DNA from: Astropecten irregularis
Taxonomy: Eukaryota; Echinodermata; Asteroidea; Paxillosida; Astropectinidae
Direction: 5' to 3'
DNA: 64,000 nt
Assembly (NCBI GenBank): GCA_963971285.1
Contig: OZ020252.1
Location: forward strand, 21,393,806-21,457,805
The notes under the pieces are model-generated. The model made no database searches, was not told where the DNA came from, and was given only the letters and a program-made list of their open reading frames with translations. Below, in pieces: positions 40,801 through 55,800 of this stretch (positions within the stretch are counted from its first letter, which is position 1; every line of letters begins with the position of its first letter). The position numbers were made by a program, and so were the translations under genes.

Positions 40801-43800
40801 CTGAGAGCAGTTCCGTACAGGTTTGATATCATTGATAAATATTCTTATCTTCTCTGTCTAGGAACCTACTGACCTTTCCAAAACAGGTTCATCAACCTTC
40901 AGTAACTCAAATTCTTTCCTTCTTTATTCTGTTTTGTTGTCTGTTGATTTAATAGATGGTTTTTGTTGACCATGCGTTAATCTCACTCCAATTTTGACTT
41001 TATTGGGACTGAAATTAGCCATCTGGTCACTCTCTTTTTACTCACTTTGTTTTTGATCTTCCGACGGACTTTCTTGAGTGATTTCTCCTCAGCTTTAGTT
41101 AGAGGGAGTTTGGTCGGGATGGGGTACCCTTCCATCGTCAGAGTCCTTTTCTCTTCATCGGTCAGAACAAGGGGGCCAGACTGCGGTAACCTCTGTGTGC
41201 CAAAAGACAAATAGGACGGTTGAGTATAACACCAATTTAAAACTGGTTTCAGGATGATTACTAAAACCTCCTTGATGAATGTAGCAGAAAGCAAAATAGG
41301 CTAGTGGAATGAGGCTGATTAGGTCTTTACACTCGCTATACAACCCTACGAAATAGGGGGGGGGGGGGGCTTTTTAAACAATAAGACTGACTAAGTCTAT
41401 GACGGGGCCACTGCAAAAAAACAAACAAAATCAAGACAATACCTGTGTGTTTGTGAACAGAGGCTGGGTGCTGATCATGCGCGAGTGCAGGTCGTGTTTC
41501 TTGACATATGATGGCATAGGGCGTGGGCTTCCTGGTTCAGAGGTCTGGTGTGATGGGCTGTTACTTCCCTCGCTGTCGCTGGTGGTGCTGCTTGGAGGGG
41601 TTGGTGGGAGGTGCAGTCCATCGAGTCCTACAAAGTGGGGAATATCCATCAAGAAAAAATAGACCGTTACTGAAAGTTCCTTTAATTGTTTAACAGTATT
41701 ACAATTCATCCAAGTTCCCATTTCCCAACAGACCCAGACAAATAAGTCACTGCCAGCTGACGAGGAAAGAAATTCCAACTTTTGAAAAGGAGCAGAAGCA
41801 AAAAGTCACAAGCAAATCAATCTCTTGAGCAAACAATCACAAAGAAGGGGAACCCCCCCCCCCCCGATCATAGAAGAAAATATCCCTTTTCTTTTGCCAG
41901 TCAGCCATGTTTAACCACTGTCCCACTTTTTTTAGAGCAGCTTGAACAGTAGAGTTTTCTTTTAAAAAAACACCTGCCATACCAATGATAGATATTTTTG
42001 GAAAAAAAGTTAGAATTAATTCTAAGACTAACCACAATTTTGGACAATGTTTCTTTACTTAAAAGTATTTCAAGATCGAAATGCAGGAAGAGGAAGCTTT
42101 TACCATGAAAATCTGCAAACTATGCCATTGAATTAAATCTTTCAAATATTTTACTTTGAAGACCAAAAGGCGGACATTCTCCTTTTTTCAAACACGATGA
42201 TGTGACATCACAATAAAATATATACAAATAAAGAGAATACAGACAATTTTGCAAAGAGAGCCTGTCTTTATTACCATTTGAAGAGTTGTCCGTGTTTAAA
42301 TCCAGCATCATTGGTTCCAGTTTAATCTTGATGGCTCTCTGTCCAGCAGGGCTCACCACTGGCTTGGTGCCTGGGAAGACCACCTTGGGCAGGGGCTCCT
42401 TCAGCATATAGTGGGTGTCCGTGTGGTCGTCTAGAGGCTCTGTCTTGATGACGATTGGTAGGTTGGTCTCTGGGTCCATCAGGGGGAGGTCAAAGGTATC
42501 CAGGTCATCTGCAAAAAAAATGCGAAAAAAAAACACACACAAAAACCATGGGGATTTAATTTGTTGTTATGTAATGTACAGCTTAAAGAGGATGTTCAAC
42601 ACTCAACAAACCTCGCTTTATTTGTTAGAACTATAATCATTAAATAACTTGACATGAGAAACAAATATTTATCTCACACTGAACACAGAAAGAGAGTCTT
42701 TTGATGATTTTTCTCTCAACATGCTCAACCCGCAAGCTACCCCAAATTTGAAACTATCGGAATTTCGTCAATGGTGCGGTGGCAGCAGACAAATCTGTGT
42801 GATTTCGTGACGTCACATTACAGAGCCTTTTCATTAAATGAAAAGGCTCATTACGTCATATTACGGAGCCTTTTCATTAAATGTCTGCTGCCTTCATTGA
42901 CATAATTCAGACAGTTTCAATTTTGGGGTAGCTTGCGGGTTGAGCATGTTGAGAGAAAAATCATCAAAAAGACTCTCTTTCTGTGTTCAGTGTGAGATAA
43001 ATATTTGTTTTCTCATGTCAAATAATTTAATGATTATAGTTCTAACAAATAAAGCGGGGTTTAGTGAGTGTTGAACATCCTCTTTAATACAATTTGCAAC
43101 TTACGTTTTTACATTCTATGCAGTAGGGGAAAACATGTGTTTTTTCCTGTATTATCAAGAAAATCCTAAATATTCCAATGCTTTTCAAAGATTAATGCAG
43201 TTCCACTGCAAGTTTCAAAGCACTGTTTAACATGTTTAAAATACCACATTCCAGTGTTAATTGTTGAATATTTTCGCACAAAGATACACGTATCCATTAC
43301 CAACTATAATGCACCCAAATCTCATGCGGGGAACCAGTTTTCTACTTAAAACACTGACCCACCTTCTGTGAACCCACTGGACACCGGTGAGCCTGGCTCA
43401 CTGAGGGAGCTGAGACTGTAGCTGTGCTCGGCCTGGATGTCAGGGGTCGGCGAGGGTGCTCCAAAGTCCTTATCACACAACATGGGGTCATCAAAGAGGG
43501 TGTTGAACCAGTTATCATTGTGGACGTCCTCCAGTTGTTCAGATAGAGGCTGGGTTGATATCAAGAAAAAGAGACCAAATTTGAATTTTAACTTCAAGAA
43601 GAAAATGCCAACAAACTGAAAAGCAAAAATCACAACTAGCTCTTCCATATACATGTATATATACGTCATTCCATTATGGTAAGTGAGAGTGGGGCAATAT
43701 TCATCGCTAATACCAGAAAATAAAGTTAACTTCCACCCCAGCCTAAATGTCTTTAACTTGTGAAATATATATGCTTTTTAATGTGTAGGCCTAATTATTC

Positions 43801-46800
43801 ACAATTTGCAGATCTTGTCAGCTTTACAACACTTTTTTTCTAATTTAGTAATTATACAAAATAATTATTATTAAGTTACAGGCTTCAGCAAATTGTTCTG
43901 CCACAGTCAATACAAAAAATAACCATTAGGCCTATAGGGCCCTACAGAGTATTGAAATAAGGTTCATTTAGTGTAGCTTATCATTAAACTCTTCATTTTT
44001 AGAGGCAGATGCCATGCACCCTAACACAGACAACTTCAATGTTTTGCCTTGGAATAATGGGAGCTGCAGATCCTATCAGAATCACTATCAGGAAGGAAGT
44101 GTTACAACACAGAAATCTGTAGCAATGTATAACAGCATGGTCCGCATAATAAGGCATACAATTGAGGCCTACATGTTATGTACACACTGTACACGCATCC
44201 ATTGGTTCATGGTTTACTTGCTTTTTGCAGTGCACCCTTCAAACATTTGAGAAAAAAACTCCATTTTTGAAATGTCAGCATTCTCCTATCCCAATAAATG
44301 GAGGTCAGTATGCAACACAACTGCCCTCTTTAAAAACTAGCAATACAAGTCTAGCTCCATGGTATGAACCATCAGCACAATCACCCCTGTTTTGCAGACT
44401 GGAATGTCCCAAGAGGCTGCCTGTTCCCTGACACTAGTGTTAGAACACCTGTTGCAGTGCTTGGATCATACTATTTTCCATTTCTTCTCAGGAGTGTGCA
44501 ACCTTAAGTTAACGATCAAAGGGTCGATTTATTATATACATGTATGCTGTACCATTCACAAGCCAGGCAATATGAGGGTACCAGTGACTGTTTAAACATT
44601 AATTTAACCCTAACAGCGCAAAATGATTTCCATTACTAGGTACCATATACTAAATTTTATTAATAAACCGGTAAATTTAAGAGCCAGTATAATTATTAAC
44701 GTAGTTTGCAATTTCAATTAGTTTCCATCTTGACTATTTCCCTTAACACAAATAAATTAACAAAGGAACTTGTAATGAAACAGCTCCATATTAAAAACAA
44801 AAAAGGTTATGCACAAAGACAAACGTTTTTTAAAATTGTACATACTTCGGTATTGAACTGAGTAAAAACTGAATGCCTAAAGAATTCAGCAATGAAAGTA
44901 AAGCATGCTTACACTATAATGTCACAGTGATTATCAGATGTCGTGCAGTGTATATATGTATGCATGGTGTGTAGTAAATCTTTCAAGGCTTATCCTGTTC
45001 AAGACCTTATCGTTCATATCAAAGAAGCAATTGCTGAGTGTCAAAGATATCCAATTTATTTTTAGTTGCACATTCATTGAACTGCCAAACTTGCAAACCT
45101 GTCTGAACAACTTCTGTCTGTGTAGATTTGAATTTGTGGATGGGTGATGAAAGTAGGATTTAATGGGACGACTCCCATTTTAGCTGGTACTCTTCAGCTG
45201 TCCTATTGTAGATACATGTAATTACTAGGGGAGTAAACCTACTGGTATATTTACAAGCTGGCAAAGTGCAAAATGTTATTAAAATGTGTACTTCCTGGCA
45301 TGTATCCTGGTTTGCATAAAATATACAAAAATAGACAATTAATATCTTTAAAAGTTGCAAATTAGGCATTTCCAGGAAGGTGTAATTCTCCAGAAAAATA
45401 AATTTGGGAAAAGCCAATGGGACTACAGAATGAAAGCTTTCATTAACGGCCAAATAAAAGTCATACATTTTCAGTTTTTAATGGAAGTCTTGAATTTTTC
45501 CCACACATTCTGTTCGCTTAGGGGTGAATTGTAAAAAATTTCATTTTTATTAGTACTACAAAAACAAACTTCAGTAAAACTGTGGCAATTCCCAATTTTT
45601 ACTCTTTAATTCTACAATTTCAAGGAAATCACACAGCTATGTTTCAAGACATTCAAGATGCTAAGTCTCAAATGCAAGTTTAAATATGGTAGTACACGTG
45701 TCCTTAACCAAACTGACACTGCTAGAAATTTCCACCAGTTAAATAAAAAACAAATCAAAGTAACTGGTTTGACATGTTTGTAAACCACCCAATGCCATCC
45801 ATATTTTCCCATTATGGGCCTTCCCAGAATGCTGCATAGTCAGCAGGTAGTTAACGACCAAGCTGGTCACATGATCAACGGGCCATCACCCAGTCAGCCA
45901 ATAGGAATCCTAGATATAGGGGGAGGGGAATCTGACCTTGCTGGGGGGTTGAAAAGTGCACTGCTACAACTATTTGGTTTGGGTGCTTTACTCTGATGCA
46001 GTATGAGCCAGCCCCCTCAAAATTTATGGATTAATTTTACTCTGTGAAAATGCAGGGGTACACCATATGTTTCTCGTATCATGCCATTGACTGCCATATG
46101 TTTTCCACTGTACAAACAAGCATTGGTTCCAATGCATTTTCTCAGCACAGCTTTGCTTTTTTTACTGTAGTGTAGGGTACATATTGCATTTTTCAATGTT
46201 TCAAACAGGTCTTATAATACCTGGTAAAAATATTTACAAACCAAACCAGGGTGACTTACCGTAAACACAATTTTAACTAAATTTTCTTTTAAACTAATCT
46301 GTTGACAATATTTAACAGTTTTGCATAGCAACAATAGTTCCTGCATAAAACCTGTAGCTGAGCTCTGTTTATAAATGATAATTATTCATGACAATTCTTT
46401 TAATATGAATACTGCATCGCATTTCAATGAACAATGCAAGCTTAATACTATCCATATCATAAATTAAGCCATAACAATTTATGGGAATTAAAATAACCAA
46501 ACAATTAAAAGGCCTCCCCCCAAAAAAAAATAAATAAATAAATGACGATCAATTTTGATCCCCACAATTATGGACCTGTGCTGATCACTATCAAATAAAA
46601 ATACCAGTGCATGTGTGCAACCCTCCCCCCCCAAAAAAAAAAAAACCCAACAACAATAACAACAACAAAAACAACAAACAACAACCTCAAATTCATATAC
46701 CGGTATGTACTACCGTGTACAATAAATTAATAATGTAGTTGGTTTATACATGTGTAAATTCTTAGTGTTTCTTAAGTAATTCATTATCATACCTGTACAT

Positions 46801-49800
46801 ATGCCTGAGCACATGCTATTGTAAGCTTAATGTATGTACTGTAGGGTACAGCACTGCATAACTGCACAATACCCACCTGAATACAATAACATATTTTGGA
46901 CTTAGGACTTGAATGAACAATGCGTTGTGATGCAATAACTAGATTACAGCGATACTGATACCAATGTCAAAATACTACATTCTAATAATAAAAGACACAT
47001 AATCCCTAGTCACAGAGTATGCCCGAACATTGTGAATAAGGCCTACATAGAAACTTGAAATGAATGATTACAAAGGAAAAAAACTGAAGCAAAATGTCAC
47101 AAAAAGATCAAGATTTTTTTTTAGTTTTCTGCTTATCTTGCCATTTCTCAGGATACCAATATTTCACTCCTTTTTTGTCCAATTCCCCACTGCCATTTCT
47201 GATTCTTTTATATTTTTCATCAAATAGGCCTATTAAACAACACTTTCCAATGACTTTTTTTTCAAAGATCAGCACTACAAAGTAGTACCAAGAAGGAAGG
47301 CTTTCCACCATGGTACAGTGGAACATGTCTGCTATAATGAACATGCACAGATATTGTCTATTATACTGCTTATTTGTTATAGTGATTCAAAGAACCATTG
47401 AACACAATAATTGGGAGCCAATGCAAGGATGATGTTCAGTACAGTATAGCCATATGTTCGGTATAGCGGTGTTCGTAATAGTGGCATACTACTGTAGTAC
47501 CAAATTCCAAACCATCACTACCCCCCCCCCCCCTTTGCAACCAGAATATTAAAATGATCCCCACATAGCCACTAGATCCCCTACCATGCCCACTAATGCC
47601 CCACACTTTAATGAACTCGCTTCCCTTCCCCCTAGGCAGCAAGTACTGTTGCAATGTAAATGATGAATCGTATCCCCTGTCACTCCATTTTTCCAAACTT
47701 TAAGATATTTTGCTGGCCATTCATGAAAGGTGCCACCATATAATATAATATCTATGGAAAGCTTGGCTCAGGCAACTAAAAAAGCTGGGAAAAAATACGC
47801 GTTGTGGCTTTTTGCCAAACTGACTTTTGAACTGTTGCCAGAATGGTCTATTCAAATGTTTGCTTAGAAATAGATGTACAGGCCAGAGACACAGAGCTGA
47901 GGATTGGTAAAATGGTGTATCTGAACTGTCTCCTTCCCAGGTGGCAATACATGACATGCAAAGCCACCATTCATCTCCCTCCTTGTGGGTACAAGGATGA
48001 TATATGTATGTTACACACATAGCAACGCAGGAGAACAGGGTCCTTAGCAACAGCCTAAAAAAAAGAAAAAAAGAAAAGGAGACCACACCCTCCTTTGAAA
48101 ACACTCCTAGAATAGGACATTCAATTTGGGATAAAGGGAATAGGCTGAAAAATCAACAAACATACACTTTACTTGCACGAGTAGATGTACTATATACACA
48201 GTGAACAAGAGCTGAACCCTATGGAACCCACAGGATTTGAGGGGGGGGGTTACTAGGAAGTCAAATCAGTGTTTACCTGGGCAATCCCACTTTGCACCAT
48301 CAACAGACCGGAACAATGATTAGCCATGCAAAGCACAGGAATTCAGTTGAATACATGTATGTATTTGCAGAGAGGGAGCATTGTTAACTACAGCACATTA
48401 TAACAATAGATGGTATGGGCTTGCTGTGGCCCACACCCTTTTCAATTTCAAATAATATTGTTTGTATGTTCTAACTTCTACCTTTTAAATTTTGGTAAAA
48501 TCAAACGTTGATGAACATTTCACCCCAGATGCACCTAGTTTGTGTTTGACTTCTTCCAATAACTGAGAGTTGGGCAGAATCAAGTCCCCTTGCTAAATTG
48601 AGTAAATGTAACCAATATGTTGCAATTCATACATGTAAATAACATTGTTGAAATTCCTGTTTCGGAGACAGGGAGGGGAAAATAGTTTTCTTGATTCCCA
48701 TTGTCAGAATTTCAGAAATCAGGACTTTTTCAACAGATTTTAGTCTGACGGTTGTTTAAATTTGAATTTCACACGGGCCAGTCTTTTTTTTTACCATTAA
48801 TTGGTTATTATTTAAATCCACTACACTACCATTAATTCTCAACGAATCATTCCTACCTGATAAAATAAGCAATCTAAAATTTTACTATTGTTTTTTTTTA
48901 ATGAAAATTTTACTGTCAAGTCAAGCAATATAGATTTAAAATTCTGTGAAGGGAAGATTATATTCACTTCAGGGAGAATCCAACTTTGTCTGTGTCAACA
49001 TACATCAGCTCTCAGGAACTTGAGGCTAATCTCAGCAAAAAGATAGGTGGGGTGGGTAGTCGGCCAATGGAGCAAATACATGTATCATAATCTCATATTT
49101 GCTAACATGATACTATTGATAGGTAAAAACGTCAACAATTCCCCAATCCACGCACTGACCTTCAAAACAAAGTAAAGGGCACCCATGTAATGTAGCTTGG
49201 TAAAATGTTTACTTGTACGAGTTATTCAGTACATGTATTTCAGTTTTGCATTTACATGTATATGAGGATTGGGAACTGCTGTCTGCATTAGGCATACATG
49301 TATTGATTTTTGGTATTCTCCTTTGAAGACACATTTATGTCCTTGTTTTGTAACTCATTCTTGTTAAAACTTCTGAAAAGGTCCAAGCTTCTGACATGTA
49401 TTTCCTCAGTTTTGTCACAATGACGGTAATGACCTGAACGTCTATGCACCCTAATGCAATGTCATTTCTCAACATTCCTGCTCAAGTGTTTCAGAACACT
49501 TCCCCAACCAATTTTCATGAAAGGTTAGCTTACAAATCTTTACATCGACAACTGATTATTCCACTGGGGGAAAGATAATTGATGCTGTTTATCCATAGAG
49601 CAAAAAACAGTGGTTTATCAGCGAATCTTGATGAAAAATCTTCCACATATACATGTAATAACAGTTGCAAGCTGTAGTCCATTCCAAACAGCTCACAGCC
49701 TCACTGATCAACAGCCCTTACAAGTCTTCGCCCCTCTTCAAGTGTCCAGGGATAATTCCAGCCTAGCACCCCATTGCCATGCTCATTAAGGACAAGTTAA

Positions 49801-52800
49801 AGATTCATCTCCAACCCTAAAAAATCCCCCACAAAAACATTCTCCCCAAATTAGGTTTGCCCCAAGAGAGTCAACCCACTTCATAAGGAGACACCATTGA
49901 ACAGACTGTAGAGAGGCATACACATTATTAGACCTAGAAGCTTTTAGCATTGATTTTCAACCAGTAGGGCCTGTCTCAAGCCATTCAAAGCCAATCCTGT
50001 GGTTTCGTGGGTTCTTTACAGAATTCAATAATCCTACAGCTCAATGACTTTTAATACCATATTCAAAGGCTTCAAAGACCTTCTTACACCCTTTATGCAC
50101 ACAGACCAAAATCCCCAGTGAATTGGCCAGAAAAATAGGGGCTGGAGACCAATCACTGTTAATCCCTCTGGTCAACAATCTTTCTTTTAATCCTTGACTT
50201 GCTGGGTTCAAACATAGAGTAAAGCTGAGACTCATCCCAAGTTACTCTGCTTCTTGATTCTCAAGGAATCTCAGACACTGCCTGTACATATACTACACAA
50301 CTTACTGCTGGCTTATGTTAGTGCTTGTAGTTGTAGGCCTACACTTTGCTTGGGTACAGTTTTGATTATGATCCTCCTGTCCAGTGTCACCCACAACAAA
50401 TTTTGCCAACAGTTCGAAGGTGGGACAGTGGTTGCCAGAAACTTCTCCCCACGACCACAGCAAAGAACATGTGTACATTCTTTGACTACCGGTATAAAAT
50501 TTGCTGATTCATCAAGAAATATCTGGATGTATTTATGTCATGAGATCCAAAATGTCTAGTGATGAATTACAATTCACAAGCAGCATACTGCTTGCAAGTC
50601 CATATTTATATATCTAGTGGAATTGTCAAAGAAAAAAACCCGAGAGAAAATAGAAGAAAAACCATGGGAACTGAAGATATAATCACTTGATAAACAGAAT
50701 CATTATTTTATCCTTGACCCAACAACTTCTGAAATACACCATAAATGATAACAGTAGTGCAACTACGCCCATTTTATACTCACTGACGCATGATATTAAG
50801 AATTGGAACTTTTAAATCATAATGTGCATAACAATTTTGAGCCAACTTGTGGCATGCTGCAAGGTCACTTCTCAGACTAAACTCAATACACTGTGTCAAG
50901 TGTATAATAGCCGTTTTTCTAAAATTCTTACACATTTTGGTCCAGCAAAGGAATAAAAATCTGCAGTTGAACCGGATTTTCATAAAACTGGCAGTATTTT
51001 AAAGAATGAACAAAATACGAAGAGGGAGGATGCAGATGGAAATTCAGATGAAAATTTCAGGAAGAAAAACAGTAAAACACCCAACCAGAACAAATACAAA
51101 TATATAAGTGCAATCAATTTCATTGACTAGGGCCTAATCTTTAGGCATTTTCACAGTGCTAAACATAACAGACATGCCTCCACAATATGAAACCAAAACA
51201 TTGTGATCAAATTTGCAATTAAAAGCTGACCATTATCGGAGATACACAGTACAAAGCATTCCTTTTCACCCACTGGCACAACACATGGCACAATACTTGG
51301 GATGCAGATGTACTGTATGTACATGTAGATGCAAGCTTAGAATATCATAATCTAGCGGCCGGCTGCAACATCATTTTAATTGGACGAACGTATTTTCATT
51401 TTTTTTTTGTCCAGTAACTCTTTGCCAAATACAATCATTACATTGTTTCTACTGGTGTCTAATCTGTTAAAATAAATGCCTTTTAAATTCTATTTAAGAA
51501 AAGAAATTGGAAAAAAAATGAAAATACAATGAATGTTCACATGTGTAGGCCCTAACTGTAAAAATATATTTTTTTTAATCAATGAAATATGAATTTAATT
51601 TCATTGACGTCAGAGCAGCATCAACTAAAATATGACACGTACTCCTCCTTTCCCCTCGTTTCCTGATCAGGCAAAACAAAAAATTGGAGTCCTAAAGAAA
51701 TGGCTCAACGAGGCAGAAGTAATAGATTTAGGATGTTTATCGGTTGCCATGGAAATACAAACAAGCCTTGAATCATTGACCATGGTTTAGTAAAAAAAAA
51801 TCTTAATAAAGAACCTGTATCGCCACAGCGAAGGTTTTGCATTAATTATGATAACCAGGCCAAAAAATAGTAATAAAAAAATAAAATAAAAATTTTAACT
51901 CACAGAAATAATTTAATCCTGCAACAACCGTCTGCATAATTTTTTCTGCATGAAATTACACAATAACTAGAGGAATCTCAGCTGTCGATCAATATGTTCA
52001 ATTTTTTTTCTTCAAATTTTATCATTCTTTGGATTTTTTTTCGGAACAGCTGTTACACATACCGACAATGAAAATATTGAATTGAATTTACCAATGGCCT
52101 GCTAATTTGTGCATATCATTTTATCACACTTGTTATGCTATCGCACTTATGCTAATGTGGAAAATGTCATAAATTATAATTTTTTTAAATAAGTGCACAC
52201 TGATAATACAGTACTTCAATTATATATGCCCTCCTTTATAAATTGGAAATGCTGAATATTACTTATAAGACCAGTAAAATTGGCAATCAAAATAACCAAA
52301 TTCTGTTCAGAATTGTGTTGAAGGCTGACATTTTATCCACATTTATTTAAACTTTTATCATTGTACAACTGTGGCCCTGCTTTTGGAAAGAATTGAATTT
52401 ACATTTGTAATAGGCCTAAATAAACCGATAGAAAGACGCCGGCCAAATAATAGTGTTTTTTTCATGCAAACAGCTGCAAAATTAGATGAACAAAAAACTG
52501 ACTATTTTCAATCTTCACGATAAACAAACCAAACAAAACAATATGGACATCTGATCCTGTATCCTTCAAAGCCTAACAAAAGATCTGTGGTCACTTCAAA
52601 AGGATCTAATCTTCACAGATGATTAATCCAATTGAAAAAAAATCACGTCCATGCAGCAAATTACTCAAATACATCCCTCCTTTCCTGTTGTCCAACCTTA
52701 TGAGCCTGTGATTTAGGCATCTATTAATAAAATACCAAGATTCCGAGACAAATTGGGTCCCAGTACAATCATCTCTATGGTACAATAAACAAGGCAACAC

Positions 52801-55800
52801 CATCCAACTGTTGCTGCCTGTGTTTGTGCCTTTACACCTTCAAGTGTCCTATTGTTTGAGCACGTGTACAGTATAGGAGTGGGATATATTTTTTCATTTC
52901 ACTGGCGGCAACCATACAATAGCAGACAACAAGCACGTCATTCCTGGTTAAATATAACCTCCCTATTTGAAAAGCGGAACAGGTAACATATGACGCAAGC
53001 TGCACAACTCATTTTTTCCCTCTCTCGCCCTTAGTTTTCAAAATCAATAGTGATTACACATTGTGGCTGGACCAGCTGGGCCAGTACTGTTTGTTATTCA
53101 GACTTGGTTTATCTTCACCTGTGGCATAAAACGTTTGTTCCCTTGGAGGCAGTGGCCTCAAATTTCCACTTATTTTCTGTTTGAAGAGGTTTTTAGTTAT
53201 TTTTTTCCCAGAATTTGTAGCAACACACTCACTAACTAATAACTTATAACCGACACACTTCTGCCTGGATTATCCACAATCTTAATACCAAAAACCATAA
53301 ACAAAAAAACCTCATCACTATACACAAAAGAAAAAATTGCAGAAAAAATTCAACAATTTTCTGATTTTCTTTTCCACTGGACATGAACCGCAAAATCTGT
53401 TTCAAATACAAACATTTTTGTATCATTTCGTAGTCCTAAAAAGTCCATTTTTGATGTACAAGTATTTTCAAATTTGGCACAAAAAAAATGAGAGCAGACA
53501 GAAGAAAATACAAATTCAGCAGCCATTTACAGAACCAAAGGGGCACAGACAATAACAACCAGACCACTTCCTCTACATTGTAATACCAATACATTTGTAT
53601 GGTAAACCATATTTTATGGTGTTCTCTAGACTAGAGCCAGACAGCTCGAATGACCCACACAACTTGCACAGCAGGAAAACTTGACAGAGACAAAAACATT
53701 GTGTCCCCTCAGACATCAAACTGAAATAGATCGGCCATTTATTGTTTCTATAACATGAAATATATAATATACACCAAGAGTACAGAAACTAGAACTATCA
53801 CACTGGTTTCACATTACTTTACAATCAAGACTTCTCAAGTCTGGACGATGTTTTGACTCAATGACTCAATATACAGTGTGCCGCAAAATGAACTAAAAAT
53901 ATCCAGCCAACAACACACACATGCACACACAGCAGACTGTAGTATATCTAAACCAGGCCGTATGCTTCCTAGTCCTAAAGCCCGTAACATCTAACTTCCT
54001 CTGTTTAAAAAAAACTCCCTAACAGTAACAAAAAGGTAAGACACAGAAAAGACGGCGACAAGCTTCCTTCAGCACAGACACTACTCTGTCTAGACTGAAG
54101 GGGATATCAAAATAACATAAAGATCTCATCTTATACCTTAGCTATTCACTAGAAATACCTGTATTACTTGGTTACTACCATAGATTTAATAACTTGACAA
54201 CAATGATACAAAGACACAAAGCTTAAAAAATAGAGACAAGTTTTGGATTTCAAAATCGTTAAAAGATTACCCAGGTAAGTATCATTGTATAAAGAGTCAA
54301 TGGTTCTTCTCACTGAGGCTTACACTTACAGGTAATATGGTTTTTGTCAAAGAAATGCAGATTCATGGGCACAAATGTCAAGAAAGATACATTAACAGTC
54401 ATCTGTGAAATTCCCAGTCCCATAATTATGATGGCGACTTTTTTGAGAAAGCAGAGAAAAACTCAAACGATATTTTCAAAATCTTTTCACCATTATTTTT
54501 TACCTTTTGAAGAACAAAATTGGTTTTGGTCATTGGTTTTTGTCAAAGTGCCTATTGTTATTAAACACTGAGTGAACCAGTGAGGGGGAATGAAACCTAT
54601 CACAACTTGACACAGAGTACTTGGGCTGGGAAAGCTTGAGGTGCTGAAGGGACCAAGGCCATCACACTATATCACGAGTCCGGCCATGGCTAGCAAGCAG
54701 TATCAAAAATGAAAGTAAAACACTGCCAACTGGGACCAAGACTTACAAATTTACAATTCTTAAACAGTTTCAACAGATTTCCCCATCCTTGTTGCAACAA
54801 AACATGAAACCACAGGGCTTCTTTTGTGGCCATGTATGCACATATGCACATTAATTCAACACAGTCTTGTTAGACTTTTTTCAACTGGAAACAAAACCGG
54901 TTCAAGGAAAAGGTACTTGCACACAAGGTTGGAAATCAGCTGGGGCTGAAAAGAGAGCGCTGACATGAAAAAAACAATCCAAATCAAATCAAATACAATT
55001 AAAAGGTTGCTGAGATGGTGTTAGTCATCAAAACAAACCCAACAGGATGCCCCACGGTTGGATATCATAGTTTGGACAGGAACAGAGAAGGACAAATGTC
55101 AGCTGGAGGTCACCCACAAGTTTCATTTTGCAATAAAACAAAGTCCCAAAATAGGAGTTAATTGCACTATAAGTTAATAGGATGTGTGATTCACAGTGTA
55201 CAGGAATTATCATCAGTGTTTTCACAAAATTGTGCTTTGCCCACCTGGGTGTTGAAACATAGTTTTGAGAAAAACGGCTTTGAAGTTTTTCCTTTTTAAA
55301 TAGAATATTTCGCCCATTTTCAGAGGACATGTTCAATAATTTTTCATACTGGTTTCACTTACATGTACATGTACATGACGTATAATTAAGAGTTGACAGA
55401 CCTTTTGATTGTGGAGTAATTAACGTTCAAAGAAATTTGCACCTTCATGAAAACGATCCAAAAATCTTCCCATACAAACGCGCACAAATTCGTCCCTTGG
55501 GGAAAGCTTAAAATAGCATGTGCGTGCTCGACTTCGCCTCTTCGTGAAAATGATATTTGCATACGTACTGAAAGCGCCCCCATAGAACAATGTGCATTTT
55601 TTATAAATTTGCCTCTTCGTGAAAACATAAAATAGCACATGGGTGAAATTACTTAGACTTTTTTGACATCGTACAATAAATATTACAAATTTGAACCTGT
55701 TTTATAAAGCACATAGCAAAAATGACGAGGGGTGTGTCTTTAAGTAAATATCTTACATATGTACCGTGGAGAAGTAGAGAAACTACATTACCAGCTTAAA

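Larger units (their letters stand above)
38793..41045 (-). other. CREB3L intron 5
   Basis: A 2.25-kb intron holding the foldback at 39284-39548 and a full family A copy at 39728-40084. Confidence 0.8.
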
